DNA of 64,000 nucleotides from Psychrobacter cibarius (lineage in GTDB: Bacteria; Pseudomonadota; Gammaproteobacteria; Pseudomonadales; Moraxellaceae), in the NCBI RefSeq assembly GCF_016107535.1, contig NZ_JABASQ010000001.1:372001-436000 (forward strand), read 5' to 3'. This document shows positions 36,486-46,260 of the stretch, in pieces. The position numbers were made by a program, and so were the translations under genes. How positions within the stretch are numbered: the stretch's first letter is position 1; each line of letters starts with the position of its first letter. Below the pieces are notes generated by a model. The model had not been told where the DNA came from. It worked only from the letters and a program-made list of their open reading frames with translations, and did no database searches.

Positions 36486-37925
36486 TTACTTAATGTAAAG
36501 GTTATTGGCAGCCAAGTCGACAGCGATCTGCCCTACATTACCTGCACCTTGAGTAATGAGCATGTCATTGGCTTTTAATAAACGCTGCATGACAGGAGCT
36601 AAATTGTCCTTGTCAATAATCGTCGGTTCAACTTCACCGCGCAACCGAATACTACGTGCCAATGACTTGGTATCAGCGCCAGTAATTGGGCTTTCACCTG
36701 CTGAATATACGTCTAATAATAATAATTCATCAACGCTAGAGAGTACTTCAACGAAATCATCAAAGCAATCTCGGGTACGACTATAACGGTGCGGCTGAAA
36801 CATCATTACCAAACGACGTTCAGGAAAACTTTGACGCGCCGCTTTAATGGTGGCATCGACTTCTTTTGGGTGATGACCATAATCGTCAATCAATAAAACA
36901 TTACCATCATCAAGACTGACAGAGGCATGCTGCTCAAAACGGCGACCAACGCCTTCAAATTTTTGCAGAGCGCGTTTGATCGCTTCGTCATCCACCCCTT
37001 CATCAGTCGCCATGGTAATAGCAGCAAGTGCATTGTAAACGTTGTGAGTACCAGGAATATTGAGAGTCAAACGTAAAGGTTCACGGTCACGGCGCAGTAC
37101 CGTGAAGTGAGTTTTAGTACCTTCCGTCACCAAGTCGATGGCTTGAACGTCGTTAAAAGGCTCAAGACCAAAGGTCAATACTGGACGACCGATATCATCG
37201 ATCATTGCATATAGCTCAGGATCATCACCGCAGACCACCGCCAAACCGTAGAATGGCATGTTTTGTAAAAACTGAATATAAGCGGCTTTTAATTTATCAA
37301 AACTATTCTCATACGTTTCCATATGGTCTTGATCGATATTGGTGACAATCGCGGCCATCGGATGTAACGATAAAAACGATGCATCAGACTCATCGGCTTC
37401 TGCCACCAAGAAACGACTGCTACCAAGTGCTGCATTTTTACCAGATGCATTCAGCTTACCGCCGATCACGTAGGTAGGATCGAGTTGCCCTTCTGCCATC
37501 ATGGTAGTCAACAAACTGGTCGTCGTGGTTTTGCCATGAGCGCCAGCAACAGCGATACCGTGACGATAACGCATCAACTCGCCCAGCATATCGGCACGGC
37601 GTACCACTGGCAAACGCGCTTCTAATGCCGCCCTTACTTCAGGATTGCTGCGATCAATTGCTGACGATACAACGATGACATCAGCATTGGCAATATTTTT
37701 GGAGTCATGACCGATCGCAATATCAATACCAATCTGTGCCAAACGTTTGGTCACTAAGCTCTCAGCAATATCAGAACCACTTACTTGATATCCTTGATTG
37801 TTCATCACCTCCGCGATACCGCACATCCCCGAGCCACCAATACCGACAAAATGCAAATGCTGAATACGACGCATTTCTGGTATTTCAATCAAACGCTTAG
37901 GTAGAGCTTTCGCAGGGTTAGACAT
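36486..37925 (-). CDS. murC: UDP-N-acetylmuramate--L-alanine ligase
   Basis: MurC adds L-Ala to UDP-MurNAc in the cytosol. Rossmann motif [16 protein letters not shown], the ATP loop [12 protein letters not shown] and the [10 protein letters not shown] motif of Mur ligases are visible in 479 aa. It lies between murG and ddl with short spacing, probably one operon. Confidence 0.97.
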   Translation of the reverse strand: MSNPAKALPKRLIEIPEMRRIQHLHFVGIGGSGMCGIAEVMNNQGYQVSGSDIAESLVTKRLAQIGIDIAIGHDSKNIANADVIVVSSAIDRSNPEVRAALEARLPVVRRADMLGELMRYRHGIAVAGAHGKTTTTSLLTTMMAEGQLDPTYVIGGKLNASGKNAALGSSRFLVAEADESDASFLSLHPMAAIVTNIDQDHMETYENSFDKLKAAYIQFLQNMPFYGLAVVCGDDPELYAMIDDIGRPVLTFGLEPFNDVQAIDLVTEGTKTHFTVLRRDREPLRLTLNIPGTHNVYNALAAITMATDEGVDDEAIKRALQKFEGVGRRFEQHASVSLDDGNVLLIDDYGHHPKEVDATIKAARQSFPERRLVMMFQPHRYSRTRDCFDDFVEVLSSVDELLLLDVYSAGESPITGADTKSLARSIRLRGEVEPTIIDKDNLAPVMQRLLKANDMLITQGAGNVGQIAVDLAANNLYIK

Positions 37926-38008
37926 AGGGCTTCTCTTTATTAAAGGCTAATACAATTTAGTGTATCAAAATAATTGATAATAAAAACAGTCAGTTATAAG
38001 AATATAGG

Positions 38009-39094
38009 CTACAGCGTTTGCCAAATAATATCAGCAACTTGCTTGCTCGCACTTCGATTGGCAAGGGCATGGCCTTTTTTGGCCATCGCTAGGCACTTCT
38101 CTCGATTAAGGGCAGCAAGCTCATTGCTCAAACGCTGCGCTGTCAACTCAGACTGCGGTAACAAAATCGCCGCATCGTGTGAGGTTAAAGTGCGGGCATT
38201 AGCAGTCTGATGGTCATCTACCGCGTGCGGCAGCGGTACAAAAATTGCGGCAATACCAACGTTCTGGATTTCCGTAACCGTCAATGCGCCTGCTCGGCAA
38301 ACAATAACATCTGCCCAATTATAAGCGGCGGCCATATCGTCGATAAAAGGCTGTACCACAAACTTGTGCATACTCAAGTCTTGCTCATCGTAAGCCGCTT
38401 GTGTGGCAGCCTCATTGTTACGCCCGCATTGATGACGCACTTCAAAAGGCTGATTGAGCAATGCCAGCGCTTTTGGTACAGTGTCGTTTAAGGCTTGTGC
38501 ACCAAGTGAGCCACCCACGACCAACAATTTGAGCGGTGAGTTGTCATTAACATCATAACGCACCGTCGGTTCAGAGACACCAGTGATGGCATTGCGTACT
38601 GGGTTACCAACCGTTTCAAGCTTAGTATCCTGTGCACTATTGGCAAAGGTATCCTCAAATGCTTGCAACACCTTGGTTGCAATCTTGGATAGATAGCGAT
38701 TACTCATGCCTGCAATGGCATTTTGTTCATGGATAATCAGAGGCGTATTGGTCAGACGTGCGGCGATACCCCCAGGTGCTGTCACATAACCACCGAAACC
38801 GACAACTATGTCAATTTGATTACTACGAATCACCTTTATAACTGCCATCGTCGCTGACAATAAAGTCACTGGCAATTTCAATAAACGCCCGATTCCTTTA
38901 CCGCGTAAACCCTGCATCTCAATCGCATGAAAAGGATAACCAGTCGGTGCAACCAAGCCATTTTCCATACCATTTGGCGTTCCTAGCCAATGAATAACCG
39001 CACCACGCTGAGTCAATTCCTCAGCCACTGCCAGCGCTGGGAACACATGCCCGCCAGTACCCGCGGCCATCATTAATATATGCGGTGCTTTCAT
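38009..39094 (-). CDS. murG: MurG N-acetylglucosaminyltransferase
   Basis: It converts lipid I to lipid II at the inner membrane face. The GT-B signature MAAGTGGHVFPALAVAEEL, VGFGGYVTAPGG, HEQNAIAGMSNR and the donor-site GGSLGAQALN and CRAGALTVTEI are visible. The 361 aa length is normal. The AGGCAGG site precedes the start. It is the first gene of this part of the dcw cluster. Confidence 0.97.
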   Translation of the reverse strand: MKAPHILMMAAGTGGHVFPALAVAEELTQRGAVIHWLGTPNGMENGLVAPTGYPFHAIEMQGLRGKGIGRLLKLPVTLLSATMAVIKVIRSNQIDIVVGFGGYVTAPGGIAARLTNTPLIIHEQNAIAGMSNRYLSKIATKVLQAFEDTFANSAQDTKLETVGNPVRNAITGVSEPTVRYDVNDNSPLKLLVVGGSLGAQALNDTVPKALALLNQPFEVRHQCGRNNEAATQAAYDEQDLSMHKFVVQPFIDDMAAAYNWADVIVCRAGALTVTEIQNVGIAAIFVPLPHAVDDHQTANARTLTSHDAAILLPQSELTAQRLSNELAALNREKCLAMAKKGHALANRSASKQVADIIWQTL

Positions 39095-39432
39095 GAACGC
39101 CTGCCTATCTTTTCTTTATTTATATGAAGGACTTATTATCCTATGATCATCTTAGTCACCAGCCAATAATGACCCTATAAAATCTCGCATAGTATAGTGT
39201 AAATCGTTGGCTGATATATAGCACTTTATGCACTGTCAATAACAAAAATCCAAGCCGCAAGCAATCACGACTTGGCTTTTATAAATACTATCGAAAAATC
39301 ATAAAAGCATCGTTTATAAATGACGTTTTATCGCCTTTTTATGTGCTATGAAAAGATGCTGTTTATCAATCTATCTTAGCACAGTGTTTTTTAAGTATTG
39401 TGCGCATAGCTTAGTGATAAATCACTCTATCC
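39095..39432. other. Spacer between gshB and murG
   Basis: It holds the gshB terminator (39244-39275). The remainder is AT-rich and presumably carries the murG promoter; nothing else was seen. Confidence 0.5.
39244..39275 (-). terminator. gshB terminator
   Basis: An 8 bp stem with one wobble (39250-39257 with 39268-39275) is followed on the minus strand by ATTTTTGTTATTG, about 160 bp after gshB. Confidence 0.7.
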
Positions 39433-40416
39433 TTACAGTGTTGCGCAAACTGCTAATTTATTCTCAATGGCGATGATAAAATCGGTCGCAATATCTGTAC
39501 CGCATTGATCATCAATCTCACGTACACACGTTGGGCTGGTGACATTAATCTCGGTAATACGACCGCCGATTAAATCGAGCCCAACGAACATCAGACCTTT
39601 TTCTTTAACGATAGGTGCCACGACTTCTGCCACTTGACGTTCGACATCGGTGAGCGGCATCGCAACACCGCTACCACCCGCCGCAAGATTACCACGGGTC
39701 TCGCCTTTGGTAGGAATACGCGCCAAGCTATAATCGACCACTTCACCATCAACGATCAACACGCGCTTATCGCCTTCTTTGATCTCTGGCAAATAACGCT
39801 GCGCCATAATCGGCAAGGTTTCAAGCTCAGTCAAAATCTCAAGCGTGACGCCGATATTTGGACTATCAGCAGTCAAGCGGAAAATCCCCGTGCCGCCCAT
39901 ACCATCTAATGGCTTAACAATGACGTCTTGCTGCTCAGCGATAAACTTGCGAATATGCGCCTGTTTACTGGTCACAATCGTTGGGCTCATATAATCGCTA
40001 AACCACGTGGCAAATAGCTTTTCATTACAATCACGTATCGCTTGTGGATCATTGACCACTAGCACGCCTGCAGCTTTGGCATGATCCAGCATATAAGTGG
40101 CATAAATAAAACGCATGTCAAACGGCGGATCTTTACGCATCAACACCACGTCATAGTCGCTGATTGGCGCTGTCGCTTTATCCCCTAGTGTATAAAAATC
40201 TTCAGGATCACGCTTGACGGTCACTGGCTGCGTATCAACCATCAGTTGCCCACGATCCAACCACAAATCATGAATCTGACAATAGCCAAGGCTGTGCCCA
40301 CGGTCTTGTGCCGACCACATCATCGCAAGGGTCGTGTCTTTTTTATAATTAACCTGCTCGATAGGATCCATAATAACGAGTATGTTTAACGATTTTTTTT
40401 GATTTTCTTGGCTCAT
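39433..40416 (-). CDS. gshB: Glutathione synthetase
   Basis: This ATP-grasp enzyme adds glycine to gamma-glutamylcysteine. Motifs are DPIEQVNYKKDTTLAMM, RKDPPFDMRFIYATYMLD, KPLDGMGGTGIF and GLDLIGGRITEINVTSPTC. The start used is the ATG at 40416 (327 aa); a GTG at 40428 adds four residues and cannot be excluded. Its product is the likely gate ligand if the Kef-like antiporter at 11.3 kb is glutathione-regulated. Confidence 0.96.
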   Translation of the reverse strand: MSQENQKKSLNILVIMDPIEQVNYKKDTTLAMMWSAQDRGHSLGYCQIHDLWLDRGQLMVDTQPVTVKRDPEDFYTLGDKATAPISDYDVVLMRKDPPFDMRFIYATYMLDHAKAAGVLVVNDPQAIRDCNEKLFATWFSDYMSPTIVTSKQAHIRKFIAEQQDVIVKPLDGMGGTGIFRLTADSPNIGVTLEILTELETLPIMAQRYLPEIKEGDKRVLIVDGEVVDYSLARIPTKGETRGNLAAGGSGVAMPLTDVERQVAEVVAPIVKEKGLMFVGLDLIGGRITEINVTSPTCVREIDDQCGTDIATDFIIAIENKLAVCATL

Positions 40417-40474
40417 AATAAGGCTCACTTACGTTATATTATTAATATAGAAAAGCTTCGAACTCAGTGCCCAA

Positions 40475-41197
40475 CTATACGCCGTACTGCGCGCGATAAT
40501 GTTGCATCTTGGCAAGTTGGGTCGCGTCTTTATGCTGACCGCTTTGTACGCCATGGTCATCTGCCAAATAACTGATTAAATCATCGATATCGACGAGCGC
40601 ACGCACTGGTACCTCTAATGTCGACGCCAACTCTTGAATAGCAGAATGCTCAGCCTGACCTTTTTCTTTACGGTCAAGGGCAACGATAATACCAGCAACG
40701 CTAGCGCCCGCTTGCTCTAAAATCTCAACCACTTCGCGCATCGCCGTACCAGCGGTAATGACATCATCGAGTACCCAGACTGCTTTACCACTAACGTCAG
40801 CGCCTACTAAGTTGCCACCTTCGCCATGGGTTTTGGCTTCTTTACGGTTATAGCCCCACTTGGCATTGATACCATGATGAATCCATAAGGCTTGCGCGGT
40901 TGCTGCCACAAAAGGAATACCTTTATACGCTGCCCCAAAGATCACCAGCTCCTGCTCATCTGTACCGTTATGACTAGCAGCCACTTGCTCAGCCAAGGCA
41001 TCAGCATAACCACACGCGAGCAACGACAACATCTCACCCGATGCCAGCAAGCCTGCATTAAAAAAATACGGACTGATGCGACCAGACTTGAGGACAAACT
41101 CGCCAAATTTGAGAACTTGATTGTCTAAAGCCAGTTGGATAAATTGATGTGAGGAAAAAGAAGGGTGTTGCGCATTAGGCATTGAGGCATTAAGCAT
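40475..41197 (-). CDS. pyrE: Orotate phosphoribosyltransferase
   Basis: It makes orotidine monophosphate from orotate and PRPP in pyrimidine synthesis. The PRPP loop WVLDDVITAGTAMREV, GAAYKGIPF and the KWGYNRKEAKTHGEGG loop are clear. At 240 aa it is slightly longer than E. coli PyrE. AGGAA lies about eight bases before the start. Confidence 0.96.
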   Translation of the reverse strand: MLNASMPNAQHPSFSSHQFIQLALDNQVLKFGEFVLKSGRISPYFFNAGLLASGEMLSLLACGYADALAEQVAASHNGTDEQELVIFGAAYKGIPFVAATAQALWIHHGINAKWGYNRKEAKTHGEGGNLVGADVSGKAVWVLDDVITAGTAMREVVEILEQAGASVAGIIVALDRKEKGQAEHSAIQELASTLEVPVRALVDIDDLISYLADDHGVQSGQHKDATQLAKMQHYRAQYGV

Positions 41198-41258
41198 GGA
41201 AGCGTTCCTATTGACAAAAAGAAGAGCAAAAATTTGGCGTTATTGTACGCATTATTGA

Positions 41259-42257
41259 TCAGCTTGACCAACCATTGATGTCGTAATCCTGCATGTTAGG
41301 ATAACGAGTCAATAGGCCACTGCGCGATGAGAGATTAAAATAACACTGACCGTCATCGCTCACTTGTATCTCCCAACCTAAATGATACGCGGCAACAATA
41401 ACATGTCCTGTGAAAATGCGTATTTGACGGTATGCATGACGCTGCGATGGCTCACAAATGATTTGACTCAGCAGATAACTGCGTATGTGCTGACAGATTT
41501 GCGCGGCGCTGTAGCGGTGATTGATACTTTTGCGTGTCTCGCACTGCCTCAATGCATGGACAGCAACGCTACACGCCATAATGTCAGTAGCCAAACTGCC
41601 CTCGCCTGTCTCAAATTGCTGCGGCTGCAACACCACCTGCCAATCTTCGGCATAAACACTGTTGAGCAACTCATCTGGGTTATACCGTTTGGTCAATGCA
41701 CGGAAAGAAGCCTGTGTGTTTTTAGCATTACTACTAACGCTCGTATCGGTACTTACAGAAGAGCTATTCAGTATAAAACCGTAACGATGCAGTTTTGGAT
41801 AAGCACGAAGCGCCTGCTGAATATCAGCCATGTCGAGCAAAGTCATACCATTTAATGATGATAATAATGGTTGCGCGCTGTGATTGTGATAAAAGCTGTC
41901 TGGAAACTCGACAAGCTCTGCTGCCCGCAATAATGACAGATGCTCGCCCAATACTTCTGAAGCAATCAGCGACCATTTTGACAAGCTGTGTTCTTTAGGC
42001 TGATAAAAACGCGCAGAGCGTCCATAGAGTCGTTGCAATTGACCATTTAGACGCCTAGCAGGCTCTGGAATATCGCTCAAGGGTCTAGCAGGATCAAGTG
42101 CCAAGCGACTCGGGTCAAAATTAGGATGTACAATCGCAGGTTGAGTACTATCTGGCAAGATAGACGACTGCTCAGCATTGCCTTCTGAAATTGTACCGCC
42201 TACTGCTGTAATATCAGTACTGGGTAAATGAGTGTCAGAAGTGGAAGGCTGGGTCAT
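41259..42257 (-). CDS. Hypothetical protein, 332 aa
   Basis: I do not recognise it. From the ATG at 42257 (GGAGA upstream) the N-terminus is Ser/Thr rich and probably disordered to about residue 55. The rest is a soluble mixed helical domain with Trp/Tyr-rich stretches and a C-terminal segment HVIVAAYHLGWEIQVSDDGQCYFNLSS-like in which a strand pair is likely. No signal peptide or TM is seen. It lies 61 bp upstream of pyrE on the same strand. Confidence 0.75.
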   Translation of the reverse strand: MTQPSTSDTHLPSTDITAVGGTISEGNAEQSSILPDSTQPAIVHPNFDPSRLALDPARPLSDIPEPARRLNGQLQRLYGRSARFYQPKEHSLSKWSLIASEVLGEHLSLLRAAELVEFPDSFYHNHSAQPLLSSLNGMTLLDMADIQQALRAYPKLHRYGFILNSSSVSTDTSVSSNAKNTQASFRALTKRYNPDELLNSVYAEDWQVVLQPQQFETGEGSLATDIMACSVAVHALRQCETRKSINHRYSAAQICQHIRSYLLSQIICEPSQRHAYRQIRIFTGHVIVAAYHLGWEIQVSDDGQCYFNLSSRSGLLTRYPNMQDYDINGWSS

Positions 42258-42314
42258 GAAATCTCCATAAGCTATAAAATATAAAAACAATTTTAATTAA
42301 ATCAAACTGGTATA

Positions 42315-43166
42315 TTACTCTTGATGTTGTTCTTGATGACGCAAAATATCACGGTAACCGACTTGCCAATCAGGATATGCCAACCAAGCTAATGGAATAT
42401 TACTGTGCAAGCGTTTTCCCGTAACCGCTACTTTTTTATCGTCAAGAGCAGGAGGCGTTTCATTTATCTGCTGACTTAACCAAACGCCCAGCTCAAAAGT
42501 CGTGACTGGCGCATAATCAGTAGCAATATAAAGGGGCTTGGGCGCATCGATAGTCAGTACGTTAGCGATGATAGCGACCAAATCGCGATCCATAATCCGA
42601 TTGCTCCAATGCGCGGCTGCCACTGCTTCCTTTTGTGGCTCGCGGGCTTTACGCAAACGCATGAGACGCGCGCGTCCATAAATACCGCTTGGACGAATGA
42701 TAATGGCTTTATCCCCAAAACCTTGTTGCAGGACTTGTTCTGCTTGCAATATCACTTGCGAGGCTTCACGCTCTGGCGTCACAGGCGCGGTATTGTCATC
42801 AATCCATTCGCCATTATCTTGCCCATAAACACCCGTTGATGAAATAAAAACAATGCGTGAAAGGTTGGTGAGTTTGTCCGCAAGCGTTGCCAAATGCTGG
42901 CTAATTGCTAAGTAGCTATTATGATAGCCACTGGCCGAATAATCATCGGGGGTAACGATAATTGCTATCGCTGTAAAATCTTGCAGCTGCTCAGCCGTCA
43001 GAGTCAATGCATCGGCTTGCATAAATTCAGCGTGATCATCCAAAGAGTAATGATGGCGCTCACCACGAGCCAAACCTGTGACATTCAAGCCGTCCTGTGC
43101 CAGCTGGTTGCTGACTGGCAAACCAATATCACCTTGACCGATAATCAATAAATTTTGCGTACTCAT
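42315..43166 (-). CDS. NAD(P)-dependent epimerase/SDR protein (YeeZ-like)
   Basis: This about 283 aa atypical short-chain dehydrogenase has an altered glycine motif (LLIIGQGDIGLPVSNQL) and the ISSTGVYGQ active-site region. It has the STxxVY motif and IIRPSGIYGR further on, as in YeeZ-type nucleoside-sugar epimerase-like proteins. The second of two adjacent ATGs (43166) is better spaced from AGGA. Substrate unknown. Confidence 0.82.
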   Translation of the reverse strand: MSTQNLLIIGQGDIGLPVSNQLAQDGLNVTGLARGERHHYSLDDHAEFMQADALTLTAEQLQDFTAIAIIVTPDDYSASGYHNSYLAISQHLATLADKLTNLSRIVFISSTGVYGQDNGEWIDDNTAPVTPEREASQVILQAEQVLQQGFGDKAIIIRPSGIYGRARLMRLRKAREPQKEAVAAAHWSNRIMDRDLVAIIANVLTIDAPKPLYIATDYAPVTTFELGVWLSQQINETPPALDDKKVAVTGKRLHSNIPLAWLAYPDWQVGYRDILRHQEQHQE

Positions 43167-43249
43167 CATTTATCCTTTATTCGAACGCCATTTCTAATGA
43201 CTGCCCATACATTTTTTTAATAACCTATACATCTTTTTAGTAATAAGTG

Positions 43250-45304
43250 TTAAAAATAGCGTCTGTACGACAGCTGTACGTCTTCATTGGCATCAACACG
43301 ATCTTGCCATTCGTAGTTAGCATTAATGCGTAATGCTTGTTTTTTATCGATATCATACTGCAGCCCTAATGTCGATATCGGCTGCCAATAATGACCACGG
43401 GCATTAGACTCATCGCTGCTGCCATGATACCAATATGGCAGTTGCAATTCAGCCTGCGCGCGTAACTGATTGTTAATCTGATAATGACAGCCTGCATTCA
43501 CGCCAGCACCAACGCGAAAGCCTTTATTGATACCGCGTCCTGCTTGCGCTGTGCCGGACAAAAAGGTATAGCATAGCTGCGGCGGCATCTCGCCTGTACC
43601 TGTGCGAGGCGTACCAAATGCCCATGACCAACCTGATTCATAGCCCAAGCTCCCAACTAAATGATCGCGACCGTCTTGCTGGGAGCCATCATTCACACGC
43701 GTCGCCTCGATGCTAGCGCCCCACGTTTTGCCTTTTTTGGCAGAATTGACTGGATTAAATGAGCGCCCACGAATCAATGTCACATTTTGCAAAACCACAC
43801 TGTTTGGCTGATTGGCTTTGTCATTATCGGTGTCGTACAGGCGCAAAGTCGCAGATGCGCCTTCTAAGTCAAAAAACTGTGGGAATCCTGAGGGACGATC
43901 GAGAATATCATGATAGCCCGCTCGTAAGCCCAAATCGATATAGTTATTATCACCGCGCTGCCCTAGTCCCATATGAGCCAGTTGCAGCGGATGTCTGTCT
44001 ATTGGATTGTTATCTGATACTTCTATATTAGGCTGCAATAACGTCTGTCCATCAGCTGACATGCTCGAAACCGTATTGAGTTGGGCAGATTTAATCTCAT
44101 TGATCGTCTGTTTTGCGCTGTTGTGATAGCCGAATTGCTCGCGCTGCTCTTTAACCTTGTTTAACTGCGCTTGGCGTAAAGTGCTATCAGCAGGGGTATA
44201 GTTGGTGCTGGCAAGTAAGCCTTCATCATCAAGCAACTGCACGACATCTGAGGGAATAACCGCATAAGGCAGCTGACTCAATAAATGCTGCTGCGGACGC
44301 ACCACATCAATTAAGCGTAAAATCTCAGACGCACAGTTATCTGTGGTGAAGTAATACGGCAATTTTAAATCTTTGGTTTCCCAAACGTGTAAAATAATCT
44401 GCTGTACTTCCGCTGGTGTCAAATCCAATTGATATGTCCATGCGTCCCGCTCATCTTCTTGCAGATACTTGGCCAGCCTTGCGGGATAAGGATCAATTTC
44501 AATGAGATTGTCATAACCGCCAGTCATTGACTTGATGGCATACACCACAAAATTGTCTTTTGGATTACCACCAACCGTATAATTCAGCGCAACCGCGTGA
44601 TGAATCTGGCTCGGATCTGCCACACTCGCTTTTGAGTCGATACGCAATAACGTATGAGCAAAGGCCGATAAAGGGTTGTCTAAATATTCTTGGGCAAACA
44701 TGATAGATAACTGCTCGGGAGCGATCTTCCGCATCCATTCATTCAATTCGGGACAGTCAACTTTTAGCGCCGTTTTATCAATGTTCAATGTATCGGTCAA
44801 CCATTGTACACGCGCTGGAAAACGACATAATACCGAATTGTTGGCAGTATTTTTTTTGACAGTACGATTATTCGTTGTCGCTACCTCATTAGCGAGGACG
44901 ACGAGTAACGCATCAAGCTCGGCATTCGAGTCTTGCCGACCATGCTCACTCAAAAAAAAGTCAGCCTCATCAACCATGCTGGTGTCTTTTTTCTTACCAA
45001 TCAAGTTCCTTTGATCATCAAAAAAATACAATAAACGTCGCCATGTCGTATGTTGGGCTAAATTTTGTATTGCTGCTTGCTCACGCCACTTGGCTAACAA
45101 CTGCTCAGCGTTGCTTTTTTTTAGTACTTGAGTATCTTCTTGAGTGGCATTATCTGGCGTATTATTAGCGATTGCGGCAGCTTGCAGTGTAGGCGCTAAT
45201 GCCTCTGTCGTAACTAACGATTCTGGCGTTGGAAGAATAGCCTGCGTTTGTGCAGAGAGTAGCAATCCTACAATAGCAAGTGGTAAACGTGCTCGTTGAC
45301 TCAT
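43250..45304 (-). CDS. DUF4105 envelope protein with C-terminal beta-barrel-like region
   Basis: From the ATG at 45304 it is 684 aa. A signal peptide (LPLAIVGLLLSAQTQA) leads to a DUF4105 domain, also called the Lnb N-terminal periplasmic domain, with FAHTLLRID, GYDNLIEIDPYPARLAKYL and a Cys in YYFTTDNCASEIL (about residue 323). The C-terminal third has alternating amphipathic strands and ends in YRRYF, a typical outer-membrane C-terminal Phe. I infer a periplasmic DUF4105 domain fused to an outer-membrane barrel. Function is not known; protease or acyltransferase activity is only suggested by family naming. Confidence 0.82.
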   Translation of the reverse strand: MSQRARLPLAIVGLLLSAQTQAILPTPESLVTTEALAPTLQAAAIANNTPDNATQEDTQVLKKSNAEQLLAKWREQAAIQNLAQHTTWRRLLYFFDDQRNLIGKKKDTSMVDEADFFLSEHGRQDSNAELDALLVVLANEVATTNNRTVKKNTANNSVLCRFPARVQWLTDTLNIDKTALKVDCPELNEWMRKIAPEQLSIMFAQEYLDNPLSAFAHTLLRIDSKASVADPSQIHHAVALNYTVGGNPKDNFVVYAIKSMTGGYDNLIEIDPYPARLAKYLQEDERDAWTYQLDLTPAEVQQIILHVWETKDLKLPYYFTTDNCASEILRLIDVVRPQQHLLSQLPYAVIPSDVVQLLDDEGLLASTNYTPADSTLRQAQLNKVKEQREQFGYHNSAKQTINEIKSAQLNTVSSMSADGQTLLQPNIEVSDNNPIDRHPLQLAHMGLGQRGDNNYIDLGLRAGYHDILDRPSGFPQFFDLEGASATLRLYDTDNDKANQPNSVVLQNVTLIRGRSFNPVNSAKKGKTWGASIEATRVNDGSQQDGRDHLVGSLGYESGWSWAFGTPRTGTGEMPPQLCYTFLSGTAQAGRGINKGFRVGAGVNAGCHYQINNQLRAQAELQLPYWYHGSSDESNARGHYWQPISTLGLQYDIDKKQALRINANYEWQDRVDANEDVQLSYRRYF

Positions 45305-45627
45305 AATAGTTAGGGTACAATCTACAGATAAAAAACTAGACTTTAGAATCATGGGGTAAAACCTCGCACGTTGTTATTCATACGCCGATAGCGTGATTGA
45401 TGGCTGGTTGATAATGCCGATTGAATCGTTCACTAAAATAACCTCAAAAGCCATATACGAGCCAGATCATTGAAATATCTTAGTTAAAGTGGCTGTTATC
45501 AAAGTTGTTACTATCAAAGCTACTGTTATCAAGGTAGCTATTATCAGACTGGCTATTAATTGATGAAAAATGGCTAGCAACCAGCGGTCAATGCCCACTT
45601 ATTAATATCATGATAAAAGAGAATATT
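45305..45627. other. Divergent spacer DUF4105 gene / ampD
   Basis: This 323 bp spacer contains a 5 x 15 bp repeat array (45489-45563) and the two divergent promoters, which I could not place. Nothing else was seen. Confidence 0.5.
45489..45563. repeat. Five-copy 15 bp imperfect tandem repeat before ampD
   Basis: Units at 45489, 45504, 45519, 45534 and 45549 share roughly GTxGCTGTTATCAAA. The core CTGTTATCAAA resembles the CTGTTTATCCAAA core of the array before priA; both arrays have five units of 15 bp. Confidence 0.8.
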
Positions 45628-46212
45628 ATGTCCATAACACCAATAACGATTAACGATGGCAGATTATCTGCAGCCACATACCTTGCATCACCAAACTGCA
45701 ATCTGCGACCAACAGATATGACTATTGATACTATTGTTATTCATAATATCAGCCTACCTCCGAACGAGTTCGGAGCGTCTGATACTGACGGCATCCATTA
45801 CGTTAAAGCATTATTTACCAATCAGCTAGACTGGGCGGCGCATCCCTATTTTCAAACGATTAAAGGCGCGGAGGTTTCGGCTCACTTATTCATCGAGCGT
45901 GATGGCACGATGACTCAGTTTGTCAATTTTAATGAGCGCGCGTGGCATGCTGGACGCTCTAGCTACTTGGGTCGCCCTGAATGTAATGATTATAGCATCG
46001 GTATTGAGCTTGAAGGGTCTGATTTTGTGTCCTTCACCGCCGCACAATATGAGGTACTTGCAAAAGTGGTCTGTGCCATTTATGCCGCCTACCCCAAAAC
46101 TCGTCGTCATCTAACAGGTCATAGCGATATTGCCCCTGGTCGCAAAACAGATCCTGGTGATTATTTTGAATGGGCAAAATTACGTGAGATGGTCGCCGCT
46201 CTATTAAAATAA
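45628..46212 (+). CDS. ampD: 1,6-anhydro-N-acetylmuramyl-L-alanine amidase AmpD
   Basis: This cytosolic zinc amidase (194 aa) removes the stem peptide from anhydro-muropeptides during cell-wall recycling. Zinc ligands are in TIVIHNISLPP and HLTGHSDIAPGRKTDPG; GERDGTMTQFVNFNERAWHAG-type sequence lies between. The start at 45628 has AGAGA upstream. It partners functionally with the Slt at 54 kb, which generates its substrates. Confidence 0.95.
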   Translation: MSITPITINDGRLSAATYLASPNCNLRPTDMTIDTIVIHNISLPPNEFGASDTDGIHYVKALFTNQLDWAAHPYFQTIKGAEVSAHLFIERDGTMTQFVNFNERAWHAGRSSYLGRPECNDYSIGIELEGSDFVSFTAAQYEVLAKVVCAIYAAYPKTRRHLTGHSDIAPGRKTDPGDYFEWAKLREMVAALLK

Positions 46213-46260
46213 AAAGACTCACTTAACTTTAATAATTATTAACCATCGACTGGAAATATT

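Noticed and set aside
41382..41855. 157-codon plus-strand ORF
   Set aside because: Antisense to the hypothetical gene at 41259-42257, which has a ribosome site and coding-like composition; this one does not.
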